A stretch of DNA of 64,000 nt from Parabacteroides distasonis (GTDB lineage: Bacteria > Bacteroidota > Bacteroidia > Bacteroidales > Tannerellaceae): contig SUXM01000004.1 in the NCBI GenBank assembly GCA_015060925.1, positions 81,516-145,515 on the forward strand. The letters are read 5' to 3'. Positions 63,509 to 64,000 of the stretch are shown piece by piece (within the stretch, counting starts at the first letter, position 1; every line of letters begins with the position of its first letter). The translations under genes were made by a program, and so were the position numbers. The notes beneath the pieces were generated by a model, which was not told where the DNA came from, did no database searches, and saw only the letters and a program-made list of their open reading frames with translations.

Positions 63509-63563
63509 TACCCCGGACTTAGTTGAGATTAGCCGGGATGTAAATGAAAATAGGTAGGATGTA
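63509..63563 (+). repeat. Three-unit palindromic array, 21-bp period (array E)
   Basis: 13-mers at 63509 (TACCCCGGACTTA), 63530 (TAGCCGGGATGTA) and 63551 (TAGGTAGGATGTA), exactly 21 bp apart. Right halves match the array B/C words (GACTTA, GATGTA, GATGTA). Left halves are degraded. A weaker member of the B/C family. Confidence 0.65.
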
Positions 63564-63715
63564 GTGTGAGTTTTGAATGGTTGTGTGTTGAGATTGTCTC
63601 ATTAAATCAAAAATGTCACCAGTTGTGTGAAAATTTTTTGGTTGGTTAACGTTCAGATACTGAGAGTATATGGGGGGAGAGAGTCTTTTGGTTAATAAAA
63701 AAAGGATCGAAAACA

Positions 63716-63747
63716 TTTGGTAGATATGTTTTATAGCATTACTTTTG
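63716..63747 (+). promoter_or_regulatory. Ribosomal RNA promoter P1
   Basis: -33 TTTG at 63716-63719 and -7 TACTTTTG at 63740-63747, 20 nt apart, the consensus Bacteroidetes layout. Followed by GCATCCGCAATCGAG, which is repeated at P2. Confidence 0.75.
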
Positions 63748-63819
63748 CATCCGCAATCGAGTGAGATGTGCGGTGTTGAGGTATTGGTTAATGATTTTGA
63801 AAAAAATATTTCAGAAATA

Positions 63820-63850
63820 TTTGCAGAATAAAAAATAGTTATTACCTTTG
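63820..63850 (+). promoter_or_regulatory. Ribosomal RNA promoter P2
   Basis: -33 TTTG at 63820-63823 and -7 TACCTTTG at 63843-63850, 19 nt apart. Followed by GCACCCGCAATCGAG, differing from P1 at one base. P1 and P2 lie 103 bp apart. Confidence 0.78.
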
Positions 63851-64000
63851 CACCCGCAATCGAGAAAACGAGATTGCGAAAAAAAGAAAGAGTTCTTTGA
63901 AAGAGAATTACATATCAACAAGTAGTACAAGAGCGTTAGAAGTATAAGACGAAACCGTCAAGGACAACAATAAGTACGAGATTCTGGGCGAAGATAAAAA
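63851..64000 (+). other. rRNA operon leader (5' external transcribed spacer), cut by the window end
   Basis: Contains a short hairpin (CGCAATC at 63855, GATTGCG at 63872), GAGTTCTTTGAAAGAG and the ACAAGTAGTACAAGAGCG region typical of Bacteroidales rRNA leaders as I know them. The mature 16S start is not reached. Attribution to an rRNA operon is inferred from the tandem promoters and leader words. Confidence 0.7.

Larger units (their letters stand above)
63406..63715. other. 310-base intergenic region before the rRNA promoters
   Basis: Holds the MFS terminator (63449) and array E (63509-63563). From 63564 to 63715 I see no gene; the sequence is AT-rich with no clear repeat. Confidence 0.55.

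Noticed and set aside
10383..63563. The short periodic arrays might be CRISPR arrays
   Set aside because: The units are themselves near-palindromic and vary between copies, the gaps between units are only 4-9 bp, there are at most five units, and no cas gene is nearby.

Overview
The window is a contiguous piece of a Bacteroidales chromosome. The evidence is the SdhC/FrdCAB-type fumarate reductase, a complete type IX secretion core operon (porP-gldK-gldL-gldM-gldN) plus the PorX regulator, many Bacteroidetes-only families (DUF4493, PCMD, DUF3575, DUF4271, DUF2851, WbqC, PorP/SprF), and repeated use of the Bacteroidetes -7 promoter box TAnnTTTG. A Parabacteroides-like (Tannerellaceae) host is my best guess from protein flavour and moderate GC. 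It is not proven; the 16S gene, which should begin just past the right edge, would settle it.

Layout. 1-10.4 kb: a co-directional run of eight surface genes, mostly lipoproteins with DUF4493 and PCMD domains plus one beta-barrel protein, ending in two tandem paralogues with nearly identical leaders. 10.4-13.5 kb: an accessory patch with an MntA/HepT-type toxin-antitoxin pair, an OmpA-like/DUF3575 outer-membrane protein and, on either side, two paralogous minus-strand cassettes of tiny membrane proteins (each includes a 34-36 residue gene). 13.5-25 kb: housekeeping (metallophosphatase, YitT, Tat-exported oxidoreductase, DUF4271-hemD-rnpA-yidD-TatD, tyrS, tRNA-Gln, fumarate reductase). 25-33.4 kb: methyltransferase, cobalamin adenosyltransferase, DUF2795, then the T9SS operon. 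33.4-34.9 kb: an AT-rich insert with an inverted pair of about 85-nt hairpin elements and two unknown genes. 34.9-59 kb: transglutaminase-like lipoprotein, K+/H+ antiporter, the minus-strand group dapB-lepB-lepB paralogue-WbqC, DUF2851, Ig-like lipoprotein, DUF3108, cysS, porX, tsaE, rnr, rpoN, PAP2, gcvH, purE, ispG. 59-63.4 kb: a three-domain esterase divergent from a hexuronate-type MFS transporter. 63.4-64 kb: tandem ribosomal RNA promoters and the start of the rRNA leader.

How the genes work together. PorP/GldKLMN build the T9SS trans-envelope machine and PorX is its known regulator family. LepB processes exported proteins; the neighbouring paralogue lacks both catalytic residues. The esterase and MFS transporter form a plausible de-esterify-and-import unit for acidic sugars. 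FrdCAB supports fumarate respiration.

Most unusual signal. Seven intergenic regions carry short arrays of two to four (perhaps five) near-palindromic units at a strict 21-23 bp period. In three of them (33.4, 47.2 and 63.5 kb) the 13-bp units look assembled from a small set of interchangeable 6-bp half-words (TACATC, TACCTC, TAAGTC) joined head to head around a C or G. I know of no name for this. Porphyromonas BrickBuilt elements, recalled from memory, also contain repeats of roughly this period and are the nearest comparison.
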